A stretch of DNA of 64,000 bases from Streptomyces kanamyceticus (GTDB lineage Bacteria; Actinomycetota; Actinomycetes; Streptomycetales; Streptomycetaceae). The translations under genes and the position numbers were made by a program. The stretch lies in NCBI RefSeq assembly GCF_008704495.1, contig NZ_CP023699.1, positions 6,696,001-6,760,000 on the forward strand. The letters are read 5' to 3'. Position 1 is the first letter of the stretch. Each line of letters opens with the position of its first letter. A model generated the notes under the pieces. The model had not been told where the DNA came from, made no database searches, and saw only the letters and a program-made list of their open reading frames with translations. This document shows, one piece after another, positions 33,180 to 43,323 of this stretch.

Positions 33180-36080
33180 ATGAGCGAGACGAATTCTGCT
33201 GCCGCCTCCGAGGTGGCCGCGCCGCACCGCTACACGGCCGCTCTGGCCGCTGACATCGAGGCACGCTGGCAGGACTTCTGGGACGCCGACGGCACCTACG
33301 AGGCGCCGAACCCGAACGGCGACATGGCCGCGCGGGGCGAGGCGGAAGCGGCCCTGGTCGCCAAGCCCAAGAAGTTCATCATGGACATGTTCCCGTACCC
33401 CTCCGGAGCGGGCCTGCACGTCGGCCACCCCCTGGGCTACATCGCCACCGACGTCTTCGCGCGCTTCCAGCGGATGACCGGCCACAACGTCCTGCACACC
33501 CTGGGCTTCGACGCCTTCGGCCTGCCCGCCGAGCAGTACGCCGTGCAGACGGGCACCCACCCGCGGGTCTCCACCGAGGCCAACATGGAGAACATGAAGG
33601 CGCAGCTGCGCGCCCTGGGCCTGGGTCACGACAAGCGCCGCTCGTTCGCGACGATCGACCCGGACTACTACAAGTGGACCCAGTGGATCTTCGTCCAGAT
33701 CTTCAACTCCTGGTACGACGCCGACGCCGGGAAGGCCCGCCCGATCGCCGACCTGGTCGCGCAGTTCGCCAGCGGTGAGCGCGCCGTACCGGGCACCACG
33801 CGCGCGTGGAGCGAGCTGGCCGCCGACGAGCGCGCCGAGGTGCTGAGCCAGTACCGCCTGGCCTACGCCTCCGACGCGCCGGTCAACTGGTGCCCCGGCC
33901 TGGGCACCGTGCTGGCCAACGAGGAGGTCACCGCCGACGGACGCTCCGAGCGCGGCAACTTCCCCGTCTTCAAGGCCAAGCTGCGCCAGTGGAACATGCG
34001 CATCACCGCCTACGCGGACCGCCTGCTGGACGACCTGGACGCACTGGACTGGCCCGAGGCCATCAAGCTGCAGCAGCGCAACTGGATCGGCCGCTCCGAA
34101 GGCGCCCGCGTCGCCTTCCCCGTCGGATCCGAAGGCGATGCCATCACCGTCTTCACCACCCGCCAGGACACCCTGTTCGGCGCCACCTACATGGTCCTGG
34201 CGCCCGAGCACGAGCTGGTCGACAAGGTCGTCCCCGCCGCCTGGCCCGAGGGCACCCACGAGACGTGGACCGGCGGGCACGCCACCCCGGCCGAGGCCGT
34301 CGCCAAGTACCGCGCCTTCGCCGCCGCCAAGTCCGACGTCGAGCGTCAGGCCGACGCCAAGGAGAAGACCGGCGTCTTCACCGGCGTCTACGCCACCAAC
34401 CCGGTCAGCGGCGAGCAGGTCCCCGTCTTCATCGCCGACTACGTACTGATGGGTTACGGCACCGGCGCGATCATGGCCGTCCCGGCACACGACAGCCGCG
34501 ACTTCGCCTTCGCGCGCGCCTTCCACCTGCCGATGCACTGCGTGGTCGAGCCGTCGGACGACCGTGGCACCGACACGTCGGCATGGGACGACGCTTTCTC
34601 CTCGTACGAGGCGAAGCTGATCAACTCCTCGAACGAGGAGGTGTCCCTGGACGGCCTGGGCGTCGTCGACGCCAAGGCGCGCATCACCGGCTGGCTGGCC
34701 ACCCGCGGCATCGGCGAGGGCACCGTCAACTTCCGCCTGCGGGACTGGCTGTTCAGCCGCCAGCGCTACTGGGGCGAGCCCTTCCCGATCGTCTACGACG
34801 AGGACGGCGTCGCCCACTCGCTGCCCGAGTCGATGCTGCCCCTGGAGCTGCCGGAGGTCGACGACTACTCCCCGCGCACCTTCGAACCGGACGACGCGGA
34901 CACCTCTCCGGAGACGCCGCTGTCCCGCAACGAGGACTGGGTCAACGTCACGCTGGACCTGGGCGACGGGCCCAAGAAGTACCGCCGTGAGACCAACACC
35001 ATGCCCAACTGGGCCGGTTCCTGCTGGTACGAGCTGCGCTACCTGGACCCGCACAACGACCAGAAGCTGGTCGACCCGGCCATCGAGCAGTACTGGATGG
35101 GCCCGCGCGAGGGCCAGCCGACCGGCGGCGTCGACCTGTACGTGGGCGGCGCCGAGCACGCGGTCCTGCACCTGCTGTACGCGCGCTTCTGGTCGAAGAT
35201 CCTGTTCGACCTGGGCCACATCTCGTCGGCCGAGCCGTTCCACAAGCTGTACAACCAGGGCATGATCCAGGCGTACGTCTACCGGGACGCCCGCGGCTTC
35301 CCGGTGCCCGCCGCCGAGGTCGAGGAGCGCGACGGCACGTTCTTCTTCGAGGGCGAGCCGGTCAAGCGCGAGCTGGGCAAGATGGGCAAGTCCCTGAAGA
35401 ACGCCGTCACCCCGGACGAGATCTGCGACGAGTACGGCGCCGACACCCTGCGCCTGTACGAGATGGCGATGGGCCCGCTGGACGTCTCCCGCCCCTGGGA
35501 CACCCGCGCGGTCGTCGGCCAGTACCGCCTGCTGCAGCGCATGTGGCGGCTGATCGTCGACGAGTCCACCGGTGAGGTCACGGTCGCGGACGTCGCCGAG
35601 GCCGACATCGACGAGAGCACGCTGCGCGCTCTGCACAAGTCGATCGACGGCGTGCGCCAGGACCTGGACGGCATGCGGTTCAACACCGCCATCGCCAAGA
35701 TCACCGAGCTGAACAACCACCTGACCAAGGTGGGCGGCACGGTGCCCAAGTCCGTCGCCGAGCGCCTGGTGCTGCTGATCGCGCCGCTGGCCCCGCACGT
35801 CGCCGAGGAGCTGTGGCGCAAGCTGGGCCACACCGATTCGGTCGTCCACCAGGACTTCCCCGTCGCCGACCCGGCGTACGTCGTGGACGAGTCCGTGACC
35901 TGCGTCGTGCAGATCAAGGGCAAGGTCAAGGCGCGCCTGGAGGTCTCCCCCTCGATCTCCGACGAGGAGCTGGAGAAGGTGGCCCTGGCCGACGAGAAGG
36001 TCGTGGCCGCGCTGGACGGCGCCGGGATCCGCAAGGTGATCGTGCGGGCGCCGAAGCTGGTGAACATCGTTCCGGCTTGA
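33180..36080 (+). CDS. leuS: Leucyl-tRNA synthetase
   Basis: 966 residues from ATG 33180 (GAGG site). The class I catalytic core has the HIGH-type motif as HVGH in [14 protein letters not shown] and the KMSKS loop as KMGKS in [12 protein letters not shown]. The CP1 editing domain lies between ([37 protein letters not shown], the editing aspartate region). The C-terminal anticodon and tail domains end in [13 protein letters not shown]. It charges leucine tRNAs and hydrolyses mischarged isoleucine/methionine products. By my reading every leucine codon (about 74) is CTG, although neighbours use CTC freely. Expression is probably set by the leader and attenuator at 33002-33113. Terminator candidate at 36118-36154. 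Confidence 0.97.
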   Translation: MSETNSAAASEVAAPHRYTAALAADIEARWQDFWDADGTYEAPNPNGDMAARGEAEAALVAKPKKFIMDMFPYPSGAGLHVGHPLGYIATDVFARFQRMTGHNVLHTLGFDAFGLPAEQYAVQTGTHPRVSTEANMENMKAQLRALGLGHDKRRSFATIDPDYYKWTQWIFVQIFNSWYDADAGKARPIADLVAQFASGERAVPGTTRAWSELAADERAEVLSQYRLAYASDAPVNWCPGLGTVLANEEVTADGRSERGNFPVFKAKLRQWNMRITAYADRLLDDLDALDWPEAIKLQQRNWIGRSEGARVAFPVGSEGDAITVFTTRQDTLFGATYMVLAPEHELVDKVVPAAWPEGTHETWTGGHATPAEAVAKYRAFAAAKSDVERQADAKEKTGVFTGVYATNPVSGEQVPVFIADYVLMGYGTGAIMAVPAHDSRDFAFARAFHLPMHCVVEPSDDRGTDTSAWDDAFSSYEAKLINSSNEEVSLDGLGVVDAKARITGWLATRGIGEGTVNFRLRDWLFSRQRYWGEPFPIVYDEDGVAHSLPESMLPLELPEVDDYSPRTFEPDDADTSPETPLSRNEDWVNVTLDLGDGPKKYRRETNTMPNWAGSCWYELRYLDPHNDQKLVDPAIEQYWMGPREGQPTGGVDLYVGGAEHAVLHLLYARFWSKILFDLGHISSAEPFHKLYNQGMIQAYVYRDARGFPVPAAEVEERDGTFFFEGEPVKRELGKMGKSLKNAVTPDEICDEYGADTLRLYEMAMGPLDVSRPWDTRAVVGQYRLLQRMWRLIVDESTGEVTVADVAEADIDESTLRALHKSIDGVRQDLDGMRFNTAIAKITELNNHLTKVGGTVPKSVAERLVLLIAPLAPHVAEELWRKLGHTDSVVHQDFPVADPAYVVDESVTCVVQIKGKVKARLEVSPSISDEELEKVALADEKVVAALDGAGIRKVIVRAPKLVNIVPA

Positions 36081-36117
36081 TCGTCCCCGCGTAGCGGCAT
36101 CGGGGTCTTCCCCTACG

Positions 36118-36154
36118 GGCAGGTTGGGGGTTCCGTTGGAACCTCCGGCCTGCC
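36118..36154 (+). terminator. Probable terminator after leuS
   Basis: GGCAGG (36118-36123) pairs with CCTGCC (36149-36154), and inner GGTTCC pairs with GGAACC around GTT. An internal loop separates the two stems. Confidence 0.65.
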
Positions 36155-36202
36155 TTCTCCGTTTACGGTGGGAGGACGGTAGCTGTATCGGAGAGGGGCG
36201 TC

Positions 36203-36940
36203 ATGGAAGCCGTGGTCGCTGTCGTGGCGCTGCTCGTCGTGCTCTTCCTCGTCTTGGGGGTGTACATGACGGTCAAGGCCGTCAAGGCCGTCAAGCGCGG
36301 GGTGGACCGCACGATCTCGGAAGCTCGCCGCACGGTGGAGGACACCACCCTCCGGGCGAAGACCTTCACACCGGGCGCCGCGAGCGAACTGGCCCAGCTG
36401 CGGCTCTCGTTGCGTACGTCGATGCGCGCCACCCAGGACGTGCTGCGCGCGGGCGCGGTCGACGACGCCTCGCTGCAGGAGTCCCTGGGACTCTTCGAGC
36501 GGCTCAGCGCGCACGGACACGAACTGGACGACGAGCTCCGGCGCCTGGAGCGCGACCCGGACAAGGCGGCCCTGGCCCAGCGCCTCCCCGGCCTGCGGGA
36601 GCGCACGGAACAGATCACGAAGGCCGCCGACTCGCTGCGCTGGGCGGCCCGTGACCGGGCCCGCCGGTTCGCCGAGGACGACGTGGACTCGCTGAGCACC
36701 CAGATCGACATGGAGGCGGGCGCGCTGCGGCACTGGACGACGGAGCCGGCGCCCGAGCGGACCCCGGCCTCCTGGCCCGAGCCCACGGCGGAGCCCGGCA
36801 AGACCGCCGAGCAGACCTGGCCCGAGCCGTCCGAGCCCGAGCGGACGTCCCAGGAGCCGACGCGGCCCGCCATCACCCCGCCGACCCCTCGCCCCACGTA
36901 TTCGTGGCAGAAGGAGACGAGGCCGGAGAGCACCACTTGA
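36203..36940 (+). CDS. Membrane-anchored coiled-coil protein, function unknown
   Basis: 245 residues, ATG start with GGAGAGGGG upstream. An N-terminal transmembrane helix (VVAVVALLVVLFLVLGVYM, residues 3-21) is followed by a helical, heptad-rich region (about 22-165: RTISEARRTVEDTTLRAK, LDDELRRLERDPDKAALAQ). The C-terminal 75 residues are Pro/Glu/Thr rich with repeated WPEP units. The layout resembles an inside-anchored scaffolding protein. Lone gene between leuS and degV; no family recognised. Confidence 0.75.
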   Translation: MEAVVAVVALLVVLFLVLGVYMTVKAVKAVKRGVDRTISEARRTVEDTTLRAKTFTPGAASELAQLRLSLRTSMRATQDVLRAGAVDDASLQESLGLFERLSAHGHELDDELRRLERDPDKAALAQRLPGLRERTEQITKAADSLRWAARDRARRFAEDDVDSLSTQIDMEAGALRHWTTEPAPERTPASWPEPTAEPGKTAEQTWPEPSEPERTSQEPTRPAITPPTPRPTYSWQKETRPESTT

Positions 36941-37057
36941 GCCTCCTGTGACGTGGGTGGTGAGTTGGGGCCCTGGCGAGAAGCCCGGGGATCCGGGCGG
37001 GGAGTTCCGGGATCCTGGCGGGCAGGGGCCGGGCTGCCACCGGTCGACCCAGGCGGG

Positions 37058-37063
37058 TAATCT
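37058..37063 (+). promoter_or_regulatory. -10 box for a leaderless degV transcript
   Basis: TAATCT with 7 nt to ATG 37071; possible -35 TGCCAC at 37035-37040 (17-bp spacer). Confidence 0.5.
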
Positions 37064-37070
37064 CCAGCTC

Positions 37071-37916
37071 ATGTCCCGCCATGTCGCGATCGTCACGGAT
37101 TCAACGGCCTACCTGCCGCAGCGGGCGACGGAGCGGCACGGCATCACCGTGGTGCCCCTGACCGTGGTCCTGGGTGACGAGGCGCTCGAGGAAGGGACCG
37201 AGATCTCGGCCCGTTCCCTCGCTCTCGCGCTGCAGAAGCGCAAGTCGGTGACCACGTCACGGCCCAGCCCCGAGGTCTTCGCCGAGACCTACCGGAAGGT
37301 CGCGGAGGCGGGTGCGACGTCCATCGTGTCCCTGCACCTTTCCGCCGAGCTCTCCGGCACGTACGACGCGGCGGTACTCGCGGCGAAGGACGCACCGGTG
37401 CCCGTACGGGTGGTGGACACCGGCATGATCGCGATGGCCCTCGGCTTCTGCGCGCTGTCGGCGGCGGAGGCCGCGGAGGCGGGCGACTCGGCGGAGGAGG
37501 CGGTGGCGGCCGCGGAGAAGCGGGCCGCGAACACGGCCGCGTACTTCTACGTCGACACGCTCGACTATCTGCGCCGGGGCGGCCGCATCGGCGCGGCGCA
37601 GGCGCTCCTTGGCTCCGCGCTCGCGGTGAAGCCCCTGCTGAAGCTGGACGGCGGCCGCATCGACATGCTGGAGAAGGTCCGGACGGCCTCGAAGGCGATC
37701 GCGCGGCTCGAGGAGATCGTGGTCGAGAAGGCCGGATCGGGCCGGGTCGACATCGCGGTGCACCATCTGGCGGCCCCGGAGCGGGCCTCGGTCCTCGCCG
37801 ACCGGCTGGGGGAGCGGGTACCCGGCCTTGCCGAGCTGCACGTGAGCGAGGTGGGCGCGGTGATCGGGGCGCACACGGGGCCGGGGTTGCTGGGGGCTGT
37901 GGTCTCGCCTCGGTGA
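37071..37916 (+). CDS. DegV family fatty-acid-binding protein
   Basis: 281 residues from ATG 37071. DegV signatures are VTDSTAYLP near the start, TTSRPSPEVFAETYR, SLHLSAELSGTYDAA and DTLDYLRRGGRIG. DegV/FakB proteins bind one fatty acid and present it for phosphorylation in systems with a FakA kinase. No fakA is seen in this window, and many actinomycetes have isolated DegV genes, so the carrier role here is inferred. Confidence 0.93.
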   Translation: MSRHVAIVTDSTAYLPQRATERHGITVVPLTVVLGDEALEEGTEISARSLALALQKRKSVTTSRPSPEVFAETYRKVAEAGATSIVSLHLSAELSGTYDAAVLAAKDAPVPVRVVDTGMIAMALGFCALSAAEAAEAGDSAEEAVAAAEKRAANTAAYFYVDTLDYLRRGGRIGAAQALLGSALAVKPLLKLDGGRIDMLEKVRTASKAIARLEEIVVEKAGSGRVDIAVHHLAAPERASVLADRLGERVPGLAELHVSEVGAVIGAHTGPGLLGAVVSPR

Positions 37917-38033
37917 GGTCACCCGGTCACCCGGTCGCTCGTGTGGGTGACGGGGATATGCACAACTGCCGAGTAATCCACGGGAATTGACCAAGATCAA
38001 CAAGATTCGGCGACTGTGCCTAACGTCGTCGGC

Positions 38034-39131
38034 ATGGCACTTCGATCACTTTCCCGAGCACCTTCCGCGACGAGTGGACCTGGGCGCGGCCCCGCGTCCG
38101 ACGGGCGGGCGAGCAGCCGTCATGCCCGCGGGCGTGCCCGGCGCAGGCGCGCTGCGACGGAGGCGGTGCGGCTGCGCGCGCAGCGACTCTTCGTCGACCT
38201 TGACGGTCAACCACCACCTGCTTCACCGCCGTTGGACGTCGCGGGCGCCGACGAGGCGCTGCTGCCCCGGGCCTCGGAGAAGGCGCGGGAGCGGGTGGTG
38301 GACGAGGAGGCTGCCACCGGCTCGGGCGTGCGGGTGGACGTGGCGCCCTCGCGGCGTGAGCGGTGGGGCCTTGCCGTGCGGGAGCGGCTGCCGGTGTGGT
38401 TGCAGTCGCGGTGCGGCCTGGAGCGGCGCGGCGTGATCGCGCTCGTCGTGGTCCTCGCCGTCGCCGGACTCTTCGCGGCCCAGCACTTCTGGACGGGGCG
38501 TACCCAGCCAGTGCGCCCGCCCGACGTGGTGCACGAGGCGGGCGCGGCCTCCGATCGCGAGGCGGAACCTGCTCCCTCGCCGGGGCCGCCGGTCGAGGTG
38601 GGGCGAACGTCGGGCGGTGGGGGCGGGGGCGGAGGCCGCGATGGATCAGCCGGGGCGACCGGAGCGGCCGGGACCGGCGCGATCGTCGTGGACGTCAGCG
38701 GAGAGGTCCGCAGTCCGGGGATCCACCGGCTGCCGGCCGGATCCCGGGTGGCCGACGCCCTGCGGGCCGCCGGTGGGCCCGCGCCGGGCACCGACCTGGG
38801 CGGCCTCAACCGCGCGCGGTTCCTCCTGGACGGCGAGCAGGTGGTGGTGGGAGGCCCCGCGCCCGCTTCAGGCGCGGGTGGAGCGGACGCCGGCGCGGCG
38901 GGAGTCGGAACGGCGGGCGTCGGTGGCGCGGCGGGCGCCGGACCGATCGGCCTGAACACGGCGAGCGCGGCGCAGCTCGAAGAACTACCCGGCGTAGGGC
39001 CCGTGTTGGCCCAGCACATCATCGACTACCGCACCGAGCACGGCGGGTTCCGCTCGGTCGAAGAGCTCCGTGAGGTCAACGGAATCGGCGACCGGCGGTT
39101 CGCCGACCTACAGGACCTCGTGCGGCCATGA
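38034..39131 (+). CDS. comEA: ComEA family DNA-binding membrane protein
   Basis: 365 residues from ATG 38034; GTG 38016 is possible. A long basic cytoplasmic N-terminus precedes a transmembrane helix (GVIALVVVLAVAGLFAAQHFW, about 133-153, given without the first residue in parts: VIALVVVLAVAGLF). Outside follow a Gly-rich linker, an SLBB domain (VVDVSGEVRSPGIHRL), a second Gly/Ala linker, and a helix-hairpin-helix pair (LNTASAAQLEELPGVGPVLA, EELREVNGIGDRRFADL). ComEA binds double-stranded DNA outside the membrane for uptake. comEC overlaps by 4 nt. Natural competence is not established for Streptomyces, so the physiological role is open. Confidence 0.9.
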   Translation: MALRSLSRAPSATSGPGRGPASDGRASSRHARGRARRRRAATEAVRLRAQRLFVDLDGQPPPASPPLDVAGADEALLPRASEKARERVVDEEAATGSGVRVDVAPSRRERWGLAVRERLPVWLQSRCGLERRGVIALVVVLAVAGLFAAQHFWTGRTQPVRPPDVVHEAGAASDREAEPAPSPGPPVEVGRTSGGGGGGGGRDGSAGATGAAGTGAIVVDVSGEVRSPGIHRLPAGSRVADALRAAGGPAPGTDLGGLNRARFLLDGEQVVVGGPAPASGAGGADAGAAGVGTAGVGGAAGAGPIGLNTASAAQLEELPGVGPVLAQHIIDYRTEHGGFRSVEELREVNGIGDRRFADLQDLVRP

Positions 39132-41776
39132 GGCCGGGTTCCGGTGGGCCGCGAGGGGCCCCGGGCGCACGGACCGTCGCGCCACCGCGTGCGGCAGTTC
39201 ATGCCGCGTCGGGTCATCGCCTCGGCGCCTCGCACCCCCGGCAGGAGGGGCCGGTCGACCTCCGTCTGGTGCCGCCCGCCCTCGCCGCGTGGGCGGCGGC
39301 CGCACTGATGCTGGACGCTCCGCCCCGGTGGGCGGTCGCCACCGTGGTGACCTGTGTGGTCGTGGCCGGTGGCCTGCTGGTGGCAAGGAAGGCGGGGCGG
39401 GAACGCGTCCCGTCGGGGAGGGGCTCATGGAAGCGGGTCTCGGTGGCCGGAGTGCTGCTCTGCGCGGCGGCGTCGGCGAGTTCCGCCGCGCTGCACGGGG
39501 CGGATCTGCACCGCGGCCCCCTGCCCGCGCTGGCGAGTGAGTACGCCGAGGTCGAGGCGGAGCTCGAGGTCACCTCCGACCCGCGCCGCACCCGGCCCCG
39601 CACGGCGGCGGCCCACGCCGCGCCGCCCGCCGTAGTGCTGGACGCGGAGGCGGTCCGTGTCACGGAGGCGGACGGCACTCAGACCGTGACGCGCACCCCG
39701 GTACTGGTCGTCGTGCGGACGGACGCCGGAACGGACACCGGGGCGGGCGCCGGGACGGACGTCGAAGAGGCAGGCGAGGGCGATTCGGCGGCGGAGCGTG
39801 GCGCGCGCCCAGAAGCCGACTGGCTCGCGCTGCTGCCTTCGACACGGTTGCGGGTGCATGCCCGGCTCGCGCCGCCGCTGCCGGAGAGCGACAAGGCGGC
39901 GGCGGTGCTCAGGGTGTCCGGCGAGCGCCCACCGCACGTGACCGGGCCGCCGAGCGGAGCGCAGCGCCTGGCGGGGAAGTTGCGGGCCGGGCTGCGCGAG
40001 GCCACGGACGGGCTGCCGCCCGATGCCAGGGCGCTCCTGCCGGGGCTGGTGATCGGCGACACCTCGCGGGTAACGCCCGAGCTGGATCAGGCGTTCCGGG
40101 ACACCGACCTCACGCATCTGCTCGCCGTCAGCGGCGCCAACCTGACGATCGTGCTCGCCCTGCTCATCGGCCCGCCGGGGCTCGCCCAGCGGTCCGAGCG
40201 CCGGGGCCTCGCGGCGAAGCTGGGTCTCCCGCTGCGCACCACCGCGCTGTGCGGCGGGGCCCTCACCCTCGGCTTCGTCATCGTGTGCAGGCCGGATCCG
40301 AGTGTGTTGCGGGCCGCGGCGTGCGGATTGATCGCCCTGCTGGCCTTGGCGACCGGGCGGCGCCGTTCCCTGCTCCCGGCGCTGGCTGCCGCCGTGCTGC
40401 TGTTGGTCCTGTACGACCCGTGGCTGTCGCGGAGCTACGGCTTCCTGCTCTCCGTGCTCGCCACCGGCGCGCTGCTGACCCTCGCGCCGCGGTGGAGTGC
40501 GGCGCTGCGCGGGCGCCGGGTGCCGCCGAGGCTCGCCGACGCACTGGCCGCCGCGGCGGCTGCGCAGGCGGTGTGCGCGCCCGTCGTGGCCGTCCTCGCG
40601 GCCCGGGTGAGTCTGGTCGCCGTGCCGTGCAATCTCCTCGCGGAGTTCGCCGTCGCTCCCGCCACCGTGCTCGGCTTCGCCGCGCTGGCATCGGCGCCCG
40701 TGGCAATGCCTGTTGCCAAGGCCCTTTCGTGGTGCGCGAGTTGGCCGACAGGGTGGATCGCGGAGATCGCCAGGACCGGTGCGGCGTTGCCAGGGAGCGG
40801 GTTCGGTTGGCCGGGCGGCTGGCTCGGCGGACTGCTGCTGGCGCTCGCCACGGTGGCCGTCGTCCTCCTGGGACGGAGGCTCGTGCGCCGCCCGTGGCTG
40901 TGCGCCGCCTGCGCGCTGCTGCTCCTCCTGGTGATCGTCCAGCCTCCGCCCCTGACCCGTGTCATCGCGGGCTGGCCGCCCGCGGGATGGCGGATGGTGA
41001 TGTGCGACGTGGGGCAGGGGGATGCCACCGTGCTCGCCACGGGCGACGGAGCCGCGGTGGTCGTCGACGCGGGGCCCGACCCCGTGGCGGTCGACCGCTG
41101 TCTGCGCTCGCTCGGCATCACGCGCATCCCTCTCGTCCTCCTCACGCATTTCCACGCGGACCATGTGGCGGGGCTGCCCGGCGTGCTGCGCGGTCGTGAG
41201 GTGGGCGTGATCCAGACGACGGGGTTCGAGGAGCCGTGGGAGCAGGCCGAGTTCGTGCGGGAGCGGGCGGCCGCCGAGGGCGTCCCCGTGACCAGGGCGG
41301 CAGCGGGTGAGCGGCGCCGCGTGGGCGCCTTGGACTGGCGAGTGCTCTGGCCCCCGCCACAGTCACCAGAACTGCCGGCACCGAGACCCGAAGGGCCGAA
41401 CGACGCCAGTGTCGCCCTGCTCGTGCGGACCGGAGGGCTGGCGCTGCTGCTCCTCGGTGATCTCGAACCACCGGCCCAGCGAGCCCTGTTGCGCAGTCCG
41501 GCCGCCGCGTCACTCGGCTCCGTGGACGTCCTCAAGGTCGCTCATCACGGCTCGGCCCACCAGGATCCGGAGCTGCTGCGCAGAGCGGCGCCGAGGCTCG
41601 CGCTGATCTCGTGCGGGGCGGACAACTCGTACGGTCACCCGTCGCCGCGCACGGTCGAGGCGCTGCGGGGCGGGGGAGCGGAGGTGCTGCGTACGGACAC
41701 GCAGGGCGCCATCGCGGTGGTGGGCGCGGGGTCGCGGACGGCGCCGCGACTCGAAGTGGCCACCCGGCCGCCCTAG
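39128..41776 (+). CDS. comEC: ComEC/Rec2 family DNA-transport channel with MBL-fold domain
   Basis: 882 residues, ATG start overlapping the comEA stop. Early helices are followed by a soluble OB-like region (about 130-300), the Competence domain (from about residue 290: LLPGLVIGDTSRVTPELDQ, HLLAVSGANLTIVLALL) with many transmembrane helices, and a C-terminal metallo-beta-lactamase domain (about 630-880) with LLTHFHADHVAGLPG, LLLGDLEPPAQ and VLKVAHHGSAHQDPELL. The channel passes single-stranded DNA and the MBL domain may degrade the second strand. Coupled with comEA; holA lies 3 kb downstream as in many bacteria. Confidence 0.94.
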   Translation: MRPGSGGPRGAPGARTVAPPRAAVHAASGHRLGASHPRQEGPVDLRLVPPALAAWAAAALMLDAPPRWAVATVVTCVVVAGGLLVARKAGRERVPSGRGSWKRVSVAGVLLCAAASASSAALHGADLHRGPLPALASEYAEVEAELEVTSDPRRTRPRTAAAHAAPPAVVLDAEAVRVTEADGTQTVTRTPVLVVVRTDAGTDTGAGAGTDVEEAGEGDSAAERGARPEADWLALLPSTRLRVHARLAPPLPESDKAAAVLRVSGERPPHVTGPPSGAQRLAGKLRAGLREATDGLPPDARALLPGLVIGDTSRVTPELDQAFRDTDLTHLLAVSGANLTIVLALLIGPPGLAQRSERRGLAAKLGLPLRTTALCGGALTLGFVIVCRPDPSVLRAAACGLIALLALATGRRRSLLPALAAAVLLLVLYDPWLSRSYGFLLSVLATGALLTLAPRWSAALRGRRVPPRLADALAAAAAAQAVCAPVVAVLAARVSLVAVPCNLLAEFAVAPATVLGFAALASAPVAMPVAKALSWCASWPTGWIAEIARTGAALPGSGFGWPGGWLGGLLLALATVAVVLLGRRLVRRPWLCAACALLLLLVIVQPPPLTRVIAGWPPAGWRMVMCDVGQGDATVLATGDGAAVVVDAGPDPVAVDRCLRSLGITRIPLVLLTHFHADHVAGLPGVLRGREVGVIQTTGFEEPWEQAEFVRERAAAEGVPVTRAAAGERRRVGALDWRVLWPPPQSPELPAPRPEGPNDASVALLVRTGGLALLLLGDLEPPAQRALLRSPAAASLGSVDVLKVAHHGSAHQDPELLRRAAPRLALISCGADNSYGHPSPRTVEALRGGGAEVLRTDTQGAIAVVGAGSRTAPRLEVATRPP

Positions 41777-41902
41777 GGCCTGCCCTGGTGCGGACCCGTG
41801 GCGAAGCGGAACTCTCGGCCAACCGCGCGACTTTGGCCAACGTTGGGGCGCGAGTCAACTGCGCTGCTCCGGTGAGAGGTCCCTTCCTGTGAGAACGGAT
41901 GG

Positions 41903-41995
41903 GCTGACGACGACTCCGCTGACGACAACAAATCAGCTGACGGCAACTGGACTGACGAACAACGGGCTGACGACAACTGGGCTGAAGACGAAGGA
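41903..41995 (+). repeat. Six imperfect 15-bp tandem repeats before the serine hydrolase
   Basis: Units of the form GCTGACGACAACTGG (one of 18 bp) run from 41903 to 41995. The last unit merges into the ribosome site AAGGAG. If translated from an upstream GTG at 41889 they would encode LTTTG-type pentapeptides, but the start at 42003 fits the signal peptide better. Confidence 0.85.
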
Positions 41996-42002
41996 GTACG
42001 GG

Positions 42003-43193
42003 ATGGCAGTACGTCGACGAGTGCGCACCGGGGTGGTGGGACTCGCCGTGGCGGCGGTGGCCGTCACCGCGTTCACGGCGCCCGCCCACGCCGAGTCGGG
42101 GAAGGGACACGCGGCGACCCAGCGTGCGATGGACGCCATGGTGGCCGCGGGCACGCCCGGTGTCACCGCCGCGGTGGTCGAGAAGGGCGCGGCCTGGAAG
42201 GGGACTTCGGGGGTCGGGAACCTACGGACGGGCGCGCCGAGAGGGGCCGACGACCGGTTCCGGATGGGCAGCATCACCAAGACGTTCGTGGCGACCGTGC
42301 TGCTGCAGATGGAGGCCGAGGGGCGGCTCGACCTGGACGACACGGTGGAGCACTGGCTGCCCGGTGTCGTGCGGGGCAACGGCAACGACGGCCGCGCGAT
42401 CACCGTGCGGCAGTTGCTGAACCACACCAGCGGGCTCTTCAACTACACCAACGACACGGAGTTCCTCGAGCGGAACCTGCTGACGGGATTCCCCGTGCAC
42501 CGGTACGACACCCACAGCCCGCGGGAGTTGGTGCGGGTGGCGCTGGCGCACAAGCCGGACTTCGCGCCCGGCACCAGGCACTCGTACTCGAACACCGGCT
42601 ACATCCTCGCCGGGTTGATCGTCGAGAAGATCAGTGGCCACAGTTATCGGGACGAGGTCCGTGAGCGCGTCATCGAACCGCTCGGCCTGCGGAACACCAG
42701 CCTGCCGGGCACCGACCCGTTCCTGCCGAAGCCGAGCAGCCGTGCGTACTCCAAGCTGAGCCTGGACCCCGCGGCGACCAAGATCTACGACGTCACCGAG
42801 AACAACATGTCCTGGGGCTGGGCGGCAGGTGAAGGGATATCCACGACCGGCGACCTCAACCGGTTCTTCAGCGCTCTGCTGCGCGGCAAGCTGATGCCCG
42901 CGAAGCAACTCGCCGCCATGCAGACGGTGGTGCCCACGCCCGACGACGACCTGTACTCCGGCTATGGACTCGGCCTGTACAAGGTCAGGACGAGCTGCGA
43001 CGCGAAGCTGTGGAGCCACAGTGGCGGAACTCCCGGCTCCGGCACGGAGGCCGTGTCCACCCCCGACGGGCGCCACACCCTCGCCTACAACGTGAACGGT
43101 GACTGGAGCGCGCTGGGCGGCGTGGTCGACGCGGAGTTCTGCGGGACGTCCGGCGCGGACACCGGGAAGGGGCGTGCGTTGCCTCGACTCTGA
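42003..43193 (+). CDS. Secreted serine hydrolase, class C beta-lactamase / D-Ala-D-Ala carboxypeptidase type (S12)
   Basis: 396 residues from ATG 42003 with AAGGAG 8 nt upstream. A signal peptide spans about 1-30 (RVRTGVVGLAVAAVAVTAFT, cleavage after AHA). The catalytic serine S90 is in GSITKT (SxxK), Tyr in HSYSNTGY (YxN) and the third motif is HSGG near residue 340. This is close to the Streptomyces R61-type DD-peptidases and esterase relatives. It probably acts on peptidoglycan stems or small esters outside the cell. A promoter is not obvious. The short repeats at 41903-41995 sit in its leader. Confidence 0.92.
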   Translation: MAVRRRVRTGVVGLAVAAVAVTAFTAPAHAESGKGHAATQRAMDAMVAAGTPGVTAAVVEKGAAWKGTSGVGNLRTGAPRGADDRFRMGSITKTFVATVLLQMEAEGRLDLDDTVEHWLPGVVRGNGNDGRAITVRQLLNHTSGLFNYTNDTEFLERNLLTGFPVHRYDTHSPRELVRVALAHKPDFAPGTRHSYSNTGYILAGLIVEKISGHSYRDEVRERVIEPLGLRNTSLPGTDPFLPKPSSRAYSKLSLDPAATKIYDVTENNMSWGWAAGEGISTTGDLNRFFSALLRGKLMPAKQLAAMQTVVPTPDDDLYSGYGLGLYKVRTSCDAKLWSHSGGTPGSGTEAVSTPDGRHTLAYNVNGDWSALGGVVDAEFCGTSGADTGKGRALPRL

Positions 43194-43323
43194 GCAGCGA
43201 TGGCTGCTACCGCGGGGAACCCCGCCGCGACCTGCTGAAACGCGAAGCTGAGCGATCAATTCGGGCTACTCGTGACACTTGCCAGCGCATCGACAGTATT
43301 CCTGTGATGTATGGCCGTGTTGC

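Noticed and set aside
39128..41776. Evidence that the strain is naturally competent
   Set aside because: comEA/comEC alone are widespread; other uptake genes are not in the window.
43212..43225. Terminator after the serine hydrolase
   Set aside because: GCGGGG-AA-CCCCGC hairpin is short with a 2-nt loop; not convincing.
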